Shown: positions 35,843 through 44,584, counted from the first letter of the stretch. The stretch is 64,000 nt of DNA from an uncultured Pseudophaeobacter sp. (GCA_905479575.1 CAJQNB010000041.1:1-64000); one strand, 5' to 3'. Program-made: numbers and translations. Notes: a model not told the origin generated them from the sequence alone.

Positions 35843-36082
35843 ATGTCCAATACCCCCCATGAACTGGCAGAAGAATTCCCCGACAAAGTGGAAGCCATGA
35901 GCCAGTTGAAACAAAACGATGCGCATTTTTCCAAGCTTGCGGATGAGTACCATGAGGTCAACCGCGCGGTACACCGCGCCGAAACCAACGTCGAGCCACT
36001 GGAAGAGCTGGCCGAGGTGGAACTGCGCAAAAAGCGCGGCGCATTGAAAGACGAGATCTGGAACATCCTGGCCAAGGCCTGA
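35843..36082 (+). CDS. YdcH family (DUF465) protein
   Basis: 79-residue small helical protein; HELAEEFPDKVEAMSQLKQN and the charged coiled-coil segment ending LRKKRGALKDEIWNILAKA match the YdcH/DUF465 pattern. Members are abundant, short, coiled-coil proteins of unknown function. AAGGAG lies nine bases before the ATG and a very strong terminator follows, so it is probably well expressed as a single-gene transcript. Confidence 0.9.
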   Translation: MSNTPHELAEEFPDKVEAMSQLKQNDAHFSKLADEYHEVNRAVHRAETNVEPLEELAEVELRKKRGALKDEIWNILAKA

Positions 36083-36152
36083 TGTCTGCTAGGGCTGCGA
36101 AGATCTGAAACAGATGGAGGCAGCGCAGTGATATGTTCAGTCACGAGTATCA

Positions 36153-36179
36153 GGGGGGCGTTTGACGCCCCCCATTTTT
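36153..36179 (+). terminator. Intrinsic terminator of the ydcH-type gene
   Basis: GGGGGGCGT (36153-36161), loop TTG, ACGCCCCCC (36165-36173), A, TTTTT. Confidence 0.92.
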
Positions 36180-36207
36180 GTTGTTCAGCTCTGGGGGCAG
36201 CTGGTCT

Positions 36208-37596
36208 TCAGCTTACTTCGTAGGGCAGAATGCCGCGCTGATCATTGTTGATGCTGAGGCGGCGTTCCAATGGCGGAACCGAGCGCTGATGGCAGGTTTT
36301 ACGCTCACAGATGCGGCAAGAAATGCCGATGGGCTCATAGGCGGAGGCATGGCTCATTTCCAGATTGTCAGCATAGACCAGGGCCTGAGCATGACGCACT
36401 TCGCAGCCCAGAGAGATGGCGTAGCGCCGCACGGGCGAGCCAAAGGAGCCGCCTGATTTGGACACATCCCGCGCCAGCGAGATATAGCGCACCCCGTCCG
36501 GGGTTTCGGCCAATTGCCGCAGGAAACGCCCAGGCGTTTCAAAGGCGCGGTGCACGTTCCACAGGGGGCAGGCACCGCCAAAACGGGCAAATTGTAGCCG
36601 TGTGGCAGAGTGGCGTTTGGTGATGGTGCCTGCCTGATCCACGCGGACGAAGAAAAACGGAATACCCTTGGCGCCGGGACGTTGCAGCGTTGAAAGGCGA
36701 TGCGCCACCTGTTCGATTGAGGCACCAAACCGGGTGGCGAGGCGCTCCAGGTCGTGACGGTCCTCTTGGGCGGCAGCAAGAAAGCGACCATAGGGCATCA
36801 GCGCGGCCCCGGCGAAATAGTTGGCGAGGCCAATTTTGGCGATGGCTCGGGCCTCATCGCTTTGGAAGCGGGCAAAATCCAATGTCGCCTCCAGCAGGCT
36901 TTCCTGGCTAAGCAGCGCCACCTGCAAAAGCAGCTGAAACACCTGCGTCGGCGGGCTGGACCGATTAGAGAGCCGCAGCGTACGGGTGCTCGGATCATAG
37001 CCGCGCAGCCCGTCCATATCGGTGATGGAAATGGTGATGCCGGCGTTTTCCAGCGCAGTTGTGGCAGCAAGCCGCACATCTGCGGACCCGGCAAAGCGTT
37101 CGGCGGCCCGGTCCATGGCATCAATGTAGTTGTCGCAATAATGGAAAAAGTCGCGCACTTCTTCCCAGGGGCTGGCCTGAATGCGGGAATCCTCGCGCCC
37201 CAGGGCCTCATCCAGCGAGGCAAGCCGTTCATGGGTTTGGCGATAGGCGCGATGCAGGCTGAGAAAGGCGCGGGCCAGTGCAGGGGCATTGGAGGCCGTG
37301 AGCCGCAGATCGGCCAGGGGCGGGGGCTCATCGGCAAAGACCGGATCAGCGATGGCTTCGCGCATGTCACTCACCAGCCGCTCGCTGTCGCCTGTCGACA
37401 GCTCCGTCACATCCAGGCCAAACTCCTGCGCCAGCGCCAGAACGACGGTGGTCGATACCGGCCGGTTGTTGTTTTCCATCTGGTTGAGGTAGGGCAATGA
37501 CACGCCAAGCTTGGCTGCAAATCCTTTTTGTGTCAGCTCAAGCCGGGTCCGCATTTCGCGCAGTTTTGCCCCTGCATAGAGTTTCTGTGTCGCCAT
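36208..37596 (-). CDS. pccR: Short-chain acyl-CoA responsive XRE regulator PccR
   Basis: 462 residues from ATG 37596 (a TTG at 37626 is the only alternative). N-terminal XRE HTH (KLREMRTRLELTQKGFAAKL, then GVSLPYLNQMENNNRPVSTT), a central IrrE/DUF955-like region, and a C-terminal DUF2083-like part ending in a Cys cluster (ISCRICERKTCHQR). This is the ScfR architecture; in Rhodobacter sphaeroides PccR controls propionyl-CoA carboxylase and its own gene. TTTGCAAA-type sites lie in front of this gene, one overlapping its Shine-Dalgarno, and in front of pccB 3 kb away. Confidence 0.9.
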   Translation of the reverse strand: MATQKLYAGAKLREMRTRLELTQKGFAAKLGVSLPYLNQMENNNRPVSTTVVLALAQEFGLDVTELSTGDSERLVSDMREAIADPVFADEPPPLADLRLTASNAPALARAFLSLHRAYRQTHERLASLDEALGREDSRIQASPWEEVRDFFHYCDNYIDAMDRAAERFAGSADVRLAATTALENAGITISITDMDGLRGYDPSTRTLRLSNRSSPPTQVFQLLLQVALLSQESLLEATLDFARFQSDEARAIAKIGLANYFAGAALMPYGRFLAAAQEDRHDLERLATRFGASIEQVAHRLSTLQRPGAKGIPFFFVRVDQAGTITKRHSATRLQFARFGGACPLWNVHRAFETPGRFLRQLAETPDGVRYISLARDVSKSGGSFGSPVRRYAISLGCEVRHAQALVYADNLEMSHASAYEPIGISCRICERKTCHQRSVPPLERRLSINNDQRGILPYEVS

Positions 37597-37606
37597 TGGA
37601 GATACC

Positions 37607-37644
37607 TTTGCAAACCTGCTATCCAAAGGCAGTATAATTGCAAA
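37607..37644 (-). promoter_or_regulatory. PccR-type sites in front of pccR
   Basis: TTTGCAAA at 37607-37614 and ATTGCAAA at 37637-37644. The first directly overlaps the AAAGG ribosome site of pccR, so binding would suit autorepression. Confidence 0.55.
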
Positions 37645-37689
37645 GTTACAGGCGCGGCAAGTTCGGCTCCGGATGAATGGATCCTGAGC

Positions 37690-38901
37690 CTAGCTGTTCA
37701 ATTGCTTTTCACGCAGGATTACCAGCAGGATCGCCACCAGCCCGGCGATGGCGGTGGCAAACATCAACAGCAAGAGGGGCACAGCCGTAGAATCGGGTTT
37801 CAACAGAAAGCCGGCATAGGCGCTCAGCGCAGCGCCGGCGCCAATCATAATGGCGCCGCTCAGGCCGGAGGCGGTGCCCGCCAGATGCGGGCGGACGGAA
37901 ATCGCGCCGGTGGTGCCATTGGGAATGGCCATTCCATTGCCCAGGCCGACAAAGCACATAAAGCCAAAGAAGGTGAGGAAGGTATCAGCACCTGCCAGGG
38001 CGATAATGAGCGAAACGAGCACGCCAACCCCATTGATGATACAGCCCCACAGCACCATTCGGTTGATCCCGACCCGACCAGAAAACCGACCCGAGAGAAA
38101 GTTGCCAACGAAGTAACCAACAGCCGGCGCAGAGAGGTAGATACCAATTTCCGCACTGCTGAGGCCATAAATCTCGGTGCCCAAAAAGGGCGCACCGCCG
38201 AGATAGGCAAAGAATGAGCCAGAGGCGAGGCCTGAGGCCAGAGAGTAGCCCCAGAAGCGGGGAGAGCAGAGCAGTTCAGGGTATTCGGCGAACTGTGCAC
38301 CCAGCGTTTTGCCGCTTTTATGTGCGGTTTCCCCAAAATCAAAATAGGTAATCGCTAGGGTCAGGGCACCCATCAAAAAGAGCGCCCAGAACACCGCAGT
38401 CCAGCCCATCCATTGGTCCAGAAAGCCGCCGATGGCGGGGCCAATCATCGGGACGATGGCCATTCCCATGGTGACATAGCCGATCATGCTGGCTGCGTCA
38501 TTGGTATCATACATATCCCGCACCGCGGCGCGGCTTAGCACCATGGTGGCGGCGACGACAGTCTGCGCCACCCGGAAAAAGAAGAACACCTCCACGTTGG
38601 TGGCAAAGATACAGCCCACCGTCGCCACCAGAAACAAAGCCATGCTGGCCAGGAGCACCGGGCGGCGTCCCATCTGGTCCGAAATTGGCCCCACAAATAT
38701 CTGCACAACTGCGTTGCCAGCGAGGTACAGCGAAACCGACAGCTGCATCACTCGGTAGTCAACCTCGAAATGGCTGGACATACTGGGCAGAGCGGCAAGG
38801 TGCAGGTTCATTCCCAGCGCGGAGAGACCGGCCAGCAGGATCAATGTTGCAATATGCGGTTTGCTCAGTACGCGCTTTGGGGAGCTTGGGGAATTTTGCA
38901 T
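37690..38901 (-). CDS. Bcr/CflA family MFS efflux transporter
   Basis: 403-residue, twelve-segment major facilitator. The N-terminal half carries FVGPISDQMGRRPVLLASMA (motif A, residues ~65-84) and SRAAVRDMYDTNDAASMIGY, and the TM5 region MGMAIVPMIGPAIGGFLDQW is the antiporter motif of Bcr/CflA drug and sulfonamide/bicyclomycin pumps. No regulator is adjacent except pccR, with which it shares a strand. Its place inside the propionyl-CoA locus looks incidental; export of an acid or acyl compound is speculative. Confidence 0.88.
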   Translation of the reverse strand: MQNSPSSPKRVLSKPHIATLILLAGLSALGMNLHLAALPSMSSHFEVDYRVMQLSVSLYLAGNAVVQIFVGPISDQMGRRPVLLASMALFLVATVGCIFATNVEVFFFFRVAQTVVAATMVLSRAAVRDMYDTNDAASMIGYVTMGMAIVPMIGPAIGGFLDQWMGWTAVFWALFLMGALTLAITYFDFGETAHKSGKTLGAQFAEYPELLCSPRFWGYSLASGLASGSFFAYLGGAPFLGTEIYGLSSAEIGIYLSAPAVGYFVGNFLSGRFSGRVGINRMVLWGCIINGVGVLVSLIIALAGADTFLTFFGFMCFVGLGNGMAIPNGTTGAISVRPHLAGTASGLSGAIMIGAGAALSAYAGFLLKPDSTAVPLLLLMFATAIAGLVAILLVILREKQLNS

Positions 38902-38949
38902 ATCTTGGGCTTAGATTAGCTTTTTGGGATTGTCTATTCTAAGATCGTC

Positions 38950-40266
38950 TCAAACGAGAAAGTCATCGCCCAGGCTGTCCAATGTGACATCCTGTAGCAG
39001 CAGGCTGTCACCAGCGCCAAACTCAAACAAGAGCCCCTCGTCTGTGTCTCGTGCTTGATCCAGCAGATCCGCGCTAGTGCCATGGCCGATAATATTCAGA
39101 AGATCTTTGCCGGGTTTGAAGTCGCCGACGGTATCCGAGCCGCCATTATTCTTGAAGATGAAGACATCTTTGCCGCGTCCGCCGATCAGAAAATCATCAC
39201 CGGCCTGACCATCCAACCTGTCTTGGCCGCGGTTGCCACTGAGAAAGTCATCGCCACTTCCACCGCGCATCCGGTCGCCGCCACGGCCCCCAAGCATCAC
39301 ATCATCCCCTTGATCCCCCCACAGGGTGTCACCGCCAGCCCCGCCTTTCATCCGGTCGTCGCCGCCTTTGCCCGCCAAAAGATCCCTGCCGCCATGGCCG
39401 CGCAGCAGGTTGTCCAAACCATTGCCGATAACCCGGTCATTGCCCTTGGCTCCATAGGCGTTTTCGATCTCGGTGCTGAAGGTTATAATCAGGTCATGCT
39501 CCGTATCAAAGGAAGAGAAAGCCCCTTGTCGCAGGTCCAGGGTCACCGGGTGTGTGCGACCCGTTGCATCCAGGGCGTCGATGCCGCCACTGTCCCAGAT
39601 GCTGTCCACGGTATTGGTCCTGCAGCCAGTGTAGCGGCTGTTTTCTTCATTGTTGACTGCAGCGCCCCAGATGTTTTGCAGGGCCAGCACATCAAACAGC
39701 ATAAGCGCATCACTATGCGCGCCGTTGAAGGGGTTGGCCCGGTAGGACATCAAAGAAAATAGGTTGCTTTCATATTGGGTCGGCAGGGGAATATCGGCTT
39801 CAAATGTATGGCGTAGCCCCATGGCATGTCCCAGCTCATGCAGCAGCAGGTCTGTATGGCGCTCAGACGTCAAGTCCAGTGTTGCGTCATAGGCAACAAA
39901 GCCATCCCATTGGGTTATGTTCTTGTCTTGGTAACGAATGCTGTAGCCACCGCTGCCAATGGTGGCGCCGGGTAGGCTGACGGCGGCCACGTTCAAATCC
40001 GGGTCACTGGTACGTTTGGTCTGAACAAAATCGACGTTGAGGTAGCTTTCAATATGCTCCAATGCCGCCTCAAAGCTGGCTTTTTCTGCGTCCTTCATGC
40101 GGCGCCATCCGTCATAGTCTGCTTGCGTAGGCAGGTCTCCAGGTTCGCTTCCGCCAGCATATTGGTAGGTTATCTTGATCGGGGCGCTGCCCGTGGTGTT
40201 GAGCGGGTTGCTGATGTGGAAACGCTCGTATTGCATGGCCTTGATTATTTCATCGCGACTTAACAT
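38950..40266 (-). CDS. Secreted RTX zinc metalloprotease (serralysin-like)
   Basis: 438 residues. Metzincin zinc site HELGHAMGLRH (His143, Glu144, His147, His153) and Met-turn SLMSY (Met173). Residues ~275-385 hold about eight RTX nonapeptide repeats (GGDGADxLxG type, e.g. GGAGGDTLWGDQGDDVMLGG) that bind calcium. The C-terminus lacks a classical N-terminal signal and ends hydrophobic (DSLGDDFLV), as in type I secretion substrates. No ABC/MFP export genes are in the window. It is divergent from pccB across 242 bp. It probably degrades extracellular protein. Confidence 0.9.
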   Translation of the reverse strand: MLSRDEIIKAMQYERFHISNPLNTTGSAPIKITYQYAGGSEPGDLPTQADYDGWRRMKDAEKASFEAALEHIESYLNVDFVQTKRTSDPDLNVAAVSLPGATIGSGGYSIRYQDKNITQWDGFVAYDATLDLTSERHTDLLLHELGHAMGLRHTFEADIPLPTQYESNLFSLMSYRANPFNGAHSDALMLFDVLALQNIWGAAVNNEENSRYTGCRTNTVDSIWDSGGIDALDATGRTHPVTLDLRQGAFSSFDTEHDLIITFSTEIENAYGAKGNDRVIGNGLDNLLRGHGGRDLLAGKGGDDRMKGGAGGDTLWGDQGDDVMLGGRGGDRMRGGSGDDFLSGNRGQDRLDGQAGDDFLIGGRGKDVFIFKNNGGSDTVGDFKPGKDLLNIIGHGTSADLLDQARDTDEGLLFEFGAGDSLLLQDVTLDSLGDDFLV

Positions 40267-40416
40267 TGCTCTGCCCGAATTTGATTGAGACGAGCCTGAT
40301 CCTGCGACCTTGATGCTGAACGAAGGGTGAACGCATTACGGCAAGAATGTGTTGCATTGAATCGAATTTGGAAACAATGCGAGAAGGTTAGCAAATATTC
40401 AACTATTCGATATTGA

Positions 40417-40435
40417 TATGCAAAATATTTGCAAA
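40417..40435 (+). promoter_or_regulatory. PccR-type sites in front of pccB
   Basis: TATGCAAA (40417-40424) and TTTGCAAA (40428-40435), with a further TTAGCAAA upstream at 40388-40395. They lie just upstream of a candidate -35/-10 pair TTGGCT-N16-TAGTCT (40452-40479), the position expected of an activator. My recollection of the published PccR motif is two TTTGCAAA copies 4 bp apart; here the spacing is 3 bp. Confidence 0.55.
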
Positions 40436-40508
40436 TTTGCCATTTAGGCCTTTGGCTTGGCGCCTCTCGGCGGTAGTCTGCGGCAAATTCTATATGGGGA
40501 TCTGTGCC

Positions 40509-42041
40509 ATGAAAGATATTCTGTCCGAGCTGGAAGACCGTCGCGATGCCGCGCGACTTGGTGGCGGCCAGCGCCGCATTGACGCGCAACACGGGCGTGG
40601 CAAGCTGACAGCACGCGAGCGGATCGAGCTTCTGCTGGATGAGGGCAGTTTTGAAGAGTTCGACATGTTTGTGTCGCACCGCTGCACCGATTTTGGCATG
40701 GAAGAACAAAAGCCTGCGGGGGATGGTGTCATCACCGGCTGGGGCACCATTAACGGGCGCATGGTCTATCTGTTTAGCCAGGATTTCACGGTCTTTGGCG
40801 GATCCCTGTCCGCAACCCATGCGCAAAAGATTTGCAAGATCCAGGATATGGCCATTCAGAACGGCGCGCCCATCATCGGTTTGAATGATTCTGGGGGTGC
40901 CCGGATCCAGGAAGGTGTCGACTCGCTGGCAGGCTATGCTGAAGTGTTTCAGCGCAACATCATGGCCAGCGGCGTTGTGCCGCAGATCTCGGTAATCATG
41001 GGGCCCTGCGCCGGTGGTGCGGTCTATTCGCCCGCGATGACTGATTTTATCTTTATGGTGAAAGACACCTCTTACATGTTTGTGACCGGCCCGGATGTGG
41101 TCAAGACTGTCACCAATGAGGTCGTCACCGCCGAGGAGCTGGGCGGGGCGTCCACCCATACCAAAAAGTCCTCTGTCGCTGATGCGGCCTTTGAAAACGA
41201 TGTCGAGGCCCTGGCCGAGGTCCGCCGCCTGGTTGACTTTCTGCCGCTCAACAATCGTGAAAAGCCGCCGGTGCGGCCCTTCTTTGATGAACCCGGTCGG
41301 ATCGAGGACAGCCTGGATACGCTGATCCCGGCGAACCCCAATTCGCCCTACGATATGAAAGAGCTGATTACCAAAGTGGCGGATGAGGGGGATTTCTACG
41401 AGATTCAGGAAGACTACGCCAAAAACATCATCACCGGCTTTATCCGCCTTGAAGGCCAGACCGTGGGTGTGGTTGCCAACCAGCCAATGGTGCTGGCGGG
41501 CTGCCTTGATATCGACAGCTCGCGCAAGGCAGCGCGGTTTGTGCGTTTCTGTGATTGCTTTGAAATTCCAATCCTGACCCTGGTGGATGTTCCTGGCTTC
41601 CTGCCTGGCACAAGCCAGGAATATGGCGGTGTGATCAAACATGGTGCCAAGCTGCTGTTCGCCTACGGCGAAGCCACGGTACCAAAGGTCACTGTGATCA
41701 CCCGTAAGGCCTATGGCGGCGCCTATGACGTTATGGCCTCCAAGCACCTGCGCGGCGATTTCAACTATGCCTGGCCCACGGCGGAAATTGCGGTGATGGG
41801 CGCCAAGGGTGCCACCGAGATCATTCACCGCGCCGATCTGGGCAATGCGGAAAAGATCGCGGCCCATACAGCAGACTATGAGGACCGGTTTGCCAATCCT
41901 TTTGTGGCAGCCGAGCGGGGCTTTATTGACGAGGTGATCCAGCCCAAATCCACCCGCCGCCGGGTGTCGCGTGCGTTTGCCTCCCTGCGGGGCAAGTCAC
42001 TGAAAAACCCGTGGAAAAAGCACGACAACATTCCGCTTTGA
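40509..42041 (+). CDS. pccB: Propionyl-CoA carboxylase beta subunit (carboxyltransferase)
   Basis: Carboxyltransferase half of propionyl-CoA carboxylase: moves CO2 from biotin on PccA to propionyl-CoA, giving (S)-methylmalonyl-CoA. 510 residues from ATG 40509 ([20 protein letters not shown]), the family start; the open frame upstream runs through the regulatory sites. Landmarks: [56 protein letters not shown] and [20 protein letters not shown]. The C-terminal [11 protein letters not shown] is the usual PccB end. pccA is 2.6 kb downstream, separated by five small genes. Confidence 0.97.
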   Translation: MKDILSELEDRRDAARLGGGQRRIDAQHGRGKLTARERIELLLDEGSFEEFDMFVSHRCTDFGMEEQKPAGDGVITGWGTINGRMVYLFSQDFTVFGGSLSATHAQKICKIQDMAIQNGAPIIGLNDSGGARIQEGVDSLAGYAEVFQRNIMASGVVPQISVIMGPCAGGAVYSPAMTDFIFMVKDTSYMFVTGPDVVKTVTNEVVTAEELGGASTHTKKSSVADAAFENDVEALAEVRRLVDFLPLNNREKPPVRPFFDEPGRIEDSLDTLIPANPNSPYDMKELITKVADEGDFYEIQEDYAKNIITGFIRLEGQTVGVVANQPMVLAGCLDIDSSRKAARFVRFCDCFEIPILTLVDVPGFLPGTSQEYGGVIKHGAKLLFAYGEATVPKVTVITRKAYGGAYDVMASKHLRGDFNYAWPTAEIAVMGAKGATEIIHRADLGNAEKIAAHTADYEDRFANPFVAAERGFIDEVIQPKSTRRRVSRAFASLRGKSLKNPWKKHDNIPL

Positions 42042-42053
42042 GCGGGTGTTGTC

Positions 42054-42105
42054 GCGGGGGCTGTCTGCCCCCGCACCCCCGAAGGTATTTTTGGAAAGAT
42101 GAAAA
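42054..42105 (+). repeat. Rhodobacterales-type intergenic repeat, copy B
   Basis: Hairpin GCGGGGG-CTGTCTG-CCCCCGC (42054-42074), then ACCCCCGAAGGTATTTTTGG and AAAGATGAAA. Same layout as copy A after hisN. It begins 13 bp after the pccB stop and could double as an mRNA 3' stabiliser. Confidence 0.7.
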
Positions 42106-42224
42106 GGAAAGCGTGAGGCAATGACAGGGCTTCGGAAAGATCAGGCGTGCACGGTGTCAGCTGTGGTTTGCGGCGCGCTCGAAGCTGGTGGTCTGCTTGC
42201 GGTTTGTGGGCTTGGCGCAACGTG

Positions 42225-42644
42225 ATGCGCGGCAAGTGGCATATCTTTCGCGAAGAGGGCTCTTTGACAGTGGCGCGCCAAGTCCCGCCGCGCTTTGATG
42301 TCGCCGTGTCCGTGGTGTTACCTCCAGCGGAGCCGCTGCGACTGGCGCAGCAGATCCGCCAAGACATGTGGCGGGCGGTTCAGGCCGTGCGGGGCTTTTC
42401 TCCAGTGGTGAAGGTCGAAGAGCAGGGCGATGGCTTGCTGGTCACAGCGGGTGGTCGTGTGGCTGGGCGGGTTCCGGGTAACTTGGCCTCTGAAATCAAG
42501 GCGGTACTGGAGGATGAGGCAAAGCGCAGCCGTTGGCTGCGACATGCAAGGCGAGACAAGAAGCGCTTAAAGAGCGCGCAATCAGAAGTAAAACTGCACA
42601 AATCTACAACAGGGTTTGACAAAGAGGCCGAGACTGGACAATGA
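42225..42644 (+). CDS. Hypothetical protein of the pcc locus
   Basis: 139 residues from ATG 42225 (the frame reads back to 42147 but the extra part is Cys/Trp/Arg-rich and not protein-like). Not recognised. The sequence MRGKWHIFREEGSLTVARQV is followed by an alpha/beta-like region (PPRFDVAVSVVLPPAEPLRL, QQIRQDMWRAVQAVRGFSPV) and a basic, lysine/arginine-rich C-terminal third (residues ~95-139). No signal peptide, so probably cytoplasmic. The stop overlaps the next gene by four bases (ATGA), so the two are translationally coupled. Confidence 0.7.
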   Translation: MRGKWHIFREEGSLTVARQVPPRFDVAVSVVLPPAEPLRLAQQIRQDMWRAVQAVRGFSPVVKVEEQGDGLLVTAGGRVAGRVPGNLASEIKAVLEDEAKRSRWLRHARRDKKRLKSAQSEVKLHKSTTGFDKEAETGQ

Positions 42645-43216
42645 TCTGCCAGCACCAATACCAGACAGCGCGCGCCAGTGGCGCAGCGCCAGCAGCCCCG
42701 CCCGGAGGAGCCCAAGTCATTGGGGGGTGGGGTTGCGGATTTGGTGATTGGCTGTTTCCCCCTGTACAAAAGGTCTTTTTTGGCGGTGGCCTTTGTCTGC
42801 TGCTTGCGGCTCAGATCCTTGAGGCTGAGGAGGCCGCGCTTTCTGGGGCCTTTGTGCCTGTGACGGTGCCCTCGGGGCAGCAGGTGCTGTTGTCGGAAGT
42901 CTTGCTGGACGACAGTCCTGGTGCGCTTTGGGCGCGGTTCCGGTTTGTTGTGCCCGGAATTTCGCGTCAGGCGCCGGAGGGGGCAGAAGCGGGCGTAGAA
43001 GCGGGCGCGGATTTCCAGCGCAGCGCTGCGGATATGGACTATCTGTGCGACTCGCTGGCGCTGGACTATTTGGCCCAGCATGCCCTGTCCCCCAGCATGG
43101 TGGTGATCTCCTTTTCGGACCGCCCGGTAGAATTTGGCACTCCGGATCCCGACGCAACCCAGTTTTTTGAAGCCTATCGTCCTGGTGAAGGTCGCTGCAT
43201 TTGGGAGGCTTTTTGA
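42641..43216 (+). CDS. DUF6497-like hypothetical protein of the pcc locus
   Basis: 191 residues. The first ~40 are low-complexity, then one hydrophobic segment (VFFGGGLCLLLAAQILEA, ~44-61) that may be a signal anchor, then a domain with VPSGQQVLLSEVLLDDSPGA, LWARFRFVVPGI, MVVISFSDRPVEFG and an ending TQFFEAYRPGEGRCIWEAF. The pattern resembles a Rhodobacterales-restricted family named DUF6497, from memory. Two cysteines (in YLCDSLA and RCIWEAF) could pair if exported. Coupled to the upstream gene by ATGA. Function unknown. Confidence 0.7.
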   Translation: MICQHQYQTARASGAAPAAPPGGAQVIGGWGCGFGDWLFPPVQKVFFGGGLCLLLAAQILEAEEAALSGAFVPVTVPSGQQVLLSEVLLDDSPGALWARFRFVVPGISRQAPEGAEAGVEAGADFQRSAADMDYLCDSLALDYLAQHALSPSMVVISFSDRPVEFGTPDPDATQFFEAYRPGEGRCIWEAF

Positions 43217-43430
43217 TGTCTCTACAACATCTTGCGGCGCACTCTTGCGATGGGCGGTGTTTTGCGGCTTTGCGGCCACAGCCCCCTGTTCGGGATGGTT
43301 TTCGATGTGATTCACCCGGTAATCGGGCTATTCTTGGCGCGAATGGTCACAGTACCCTTCGCAAATTGAGGTTGAGGCTGGACAGCGCTGCAGGTCCTGG
43401 CGGTCTCTTAAACACATTCAGGAGACAGAA

Positions 43431-43571
43431 ATGTCCAAGAGCATCAAGTTTATCACGCTGGCAGGTCTGCTGGCGATGGTTGCCGCCTGTGGTAACCGTG
43501 AAGAAGAGTTCGTTGTGGTCGATCCCGAACCCATCTCGGTTGAGCCAGTATACACCGGAAAATACAAGTAA
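43431..43571 (+). CDS. Small lipoprotein of the pcc locus (46 residues)
   Basis: ATG 43431 to TAA 43569-43571. Signal MSKSIKFITLAGLLAMVAAC with lipobox MVAAC (Cys20), then a 26-residue acidic tail (GNREEEFVVVDPEPISVEPV, YTGKYK). A strong Shine-Dalgarno (AGGAGA) precedes the ATG, and a very stable hairpin follows 8 bp after the stop, both typical of a highly expressed small lipoprotein. Too short for most gene finders. Role unknown; its position between pccB and pccA may be conserved in the group. Confidence 0.8.
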   Translation: MSKSIKFITLAGLLAMVAACGNREEEFVVVDPEPISVEPVYTGKYK

Positions 43572-43579
43572 CGACACAT

Positions 43580-43604
43580 GGGGTCCGGCCCTGTGGCCGG
43601 CCCC
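43580..43604 (+). terminator. Strong hairpin after the small lipoprotein
   Basis: GGGG-T-CCGGCC (43580-43590), loop CTGT, GGCCGG-CCCC (43595-43604). There is no T-run, so it is more likely a partial terminator or 3'-end protector than a full stop. Confidence 0.5.
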
Positions 43605-43640
43605 AGCCGTCCCTCGGGGTGCCGGATCGGAGGCACCATC

Positions 43641-43997
43641 ATGCTAAAGCACCGAGGGTTTCCTGGCCGTCTGCCGGGAACAGATTTTCAATTTGTCGTT
43701 CGTCGCCCCAATCCCAAAGGGGTGACCGAGCTGACCAAACGCGAACGGTTCCGGGATCGCAAACCGGCAGACCGGCGTGCTGATGCCGCCTTTATGCAGG
43801 CTTTGTTGCAGCAGTTTGGCGACCAGCCCTTTGAACGGGGCAACCTGGATGCGGGCCGATTGAGCTGGCTTTTTGGCCGTGAAGTTCTCCCCGCAGAAGA
43901 TCCCTTTGATCCGGCTTCCTATGAGGCTCTTCTGGTTCTTGATGTAGAGCTGGCTCAGCGGTCCTTTCCGGAAGCCTTTGAGGGGAAAAGCCTGTGA
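43641..43997 (+). CDS. Hypothetical protein of the pcc locus
   Basis: 118 residues from ATG 43641, which has GGAGG eight bases upstream. Not recognised. Very basic N-terminal half (MLKHRGFPGRLPGTDFQFVV, RRPNPKGVTELTKRERFRDR) and an acidic C-terminal half (LSWLFGREVLPAEDPFDPAS). No signal peptide or membrane segment. The basic part could bind nucleic acid or lipid, which is a guess. Codon use matches neighbours. It shares the strand with pccB and pccA. Confidence 0.65.
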   Translation: MLKHRGFPGRLPGTDFQFVVRRPNPKGVTELTKRERFRDRKPADRRADAAFMQALLQQFGDQPFERGNLDAGRLSWLFGREVLPAEDPFDPASYEALLVLDVELAQRSFPEAFEGKSL

Positions 43998-44277
43998 TGC
44001 GCGGGGCGAAGCCAGGCGCAGGCGACCAGCGGGGGCGGGGCATGGGCACTGTTGTCGTCGGTCGGATTGTGGGCTTCGCCCCGTTGTTTAACCCTGCTGA
44101 ACAGGCTCGCGGTGCGGGCAGGGCGGCGCCAGTGGCGAAAGCCCGCCGAGCGCGCAGCACCTTTGGGCGCAGGGCTGCTCATTTTTGCGGCTCACACACT
44201 GATTTGTTGCCCGCTGGCCCGACAACTGCTTGTTGGAGAAGAGAGCAGCGCTCTCCACAAAAAGGAGTTAAAATACT

Positions 44278-44481
44278 ATGCGGGCAATCCTTTTCACATC
44301 TGCGTTGGGGCTTTGCACAGCCCTGTCAGCCTGTGGCGACACCACCGGCGAACAAGTCGCCTTTGGCGCCGGTGCCGGGGCCGTCGGATCGGCTTTGCTG
44401 GGGGGGCATTTGCTCACCGGTGCGGCCGTCGGTACAGCGGCCAATCTTATCTATTGCAAGGAAAACCCTGGCCGTTGCTAG
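44278..44481 (+). CDS. Small glycine-zipper lipoprotein
   Basis: 67 residues: signal with lipobox LSAC (Cys19), then a Gly/Ala-rich segment (FGAGAGAVGSALLGGHLLTG) of the glycine-zipper type that could insert in a membrane or oligomerise, and a short tail with two cysteines (LIYCKENPGRC). Similar small lipoproteins are widespread in Rhodobacterales with no known function. It sits immediately upstream of the two-hairpin leader of pccA. Preceded by AAAAAGGAG. Confidence 0.8.
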   Translation: MRAILFTSALGLCTALSACGDTTGEQVAFGAGAGAVGSALLGGHLLTGAAVGTAANLIYCKENPGRC

Positions 44482-44508
44482 GGCGACTACAGCACCAGTT
44501 TCACTGAT

Positions 44509-44531
44509 CTGTCAGCCCCTTCGGGCGACAG
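44509..44531 (+). promoter_or_regulatory. First hairpin of the pccA leader
   Basis: CTGTC-A-GCCC (44509-44518), loop CTTC, GGGC-GACAG (44523-44531): nine base pairs with one bulge. It is 27 bp after the lipoprotein stop. Confidence 0.6.
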
Positions 44532-44547
44532 CAGATACTCACGCAAG

Positions 44548-44584
44548 CGCCGCCGGCGAGCCCAGAGCTCGCCTGCGGCGTTTT
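44548..44584 (+). terminator. Terminator-like hairpin 35 bp before pccA
   Basis: CGCCGC-C-GGCGAGC (44548-44561), loop CCAGA, GCTCGCC-T-GCGGCG (44567-44580), then TTTT (44581-44584): 13 pairs with one mismatch. It would end transcripts from the upstream small genes. There is no room for a promoter between it and the pccA ATG, so pccA must be transcribed through it, suggesting partial termination or attenuation. Confidence 0.7.

Noticed and set aside
40260-41867. 535-codon minus-strand frame over pccB
   Set aside because: Long because of GC bias at third positions of pccB; no protein-like motifs.
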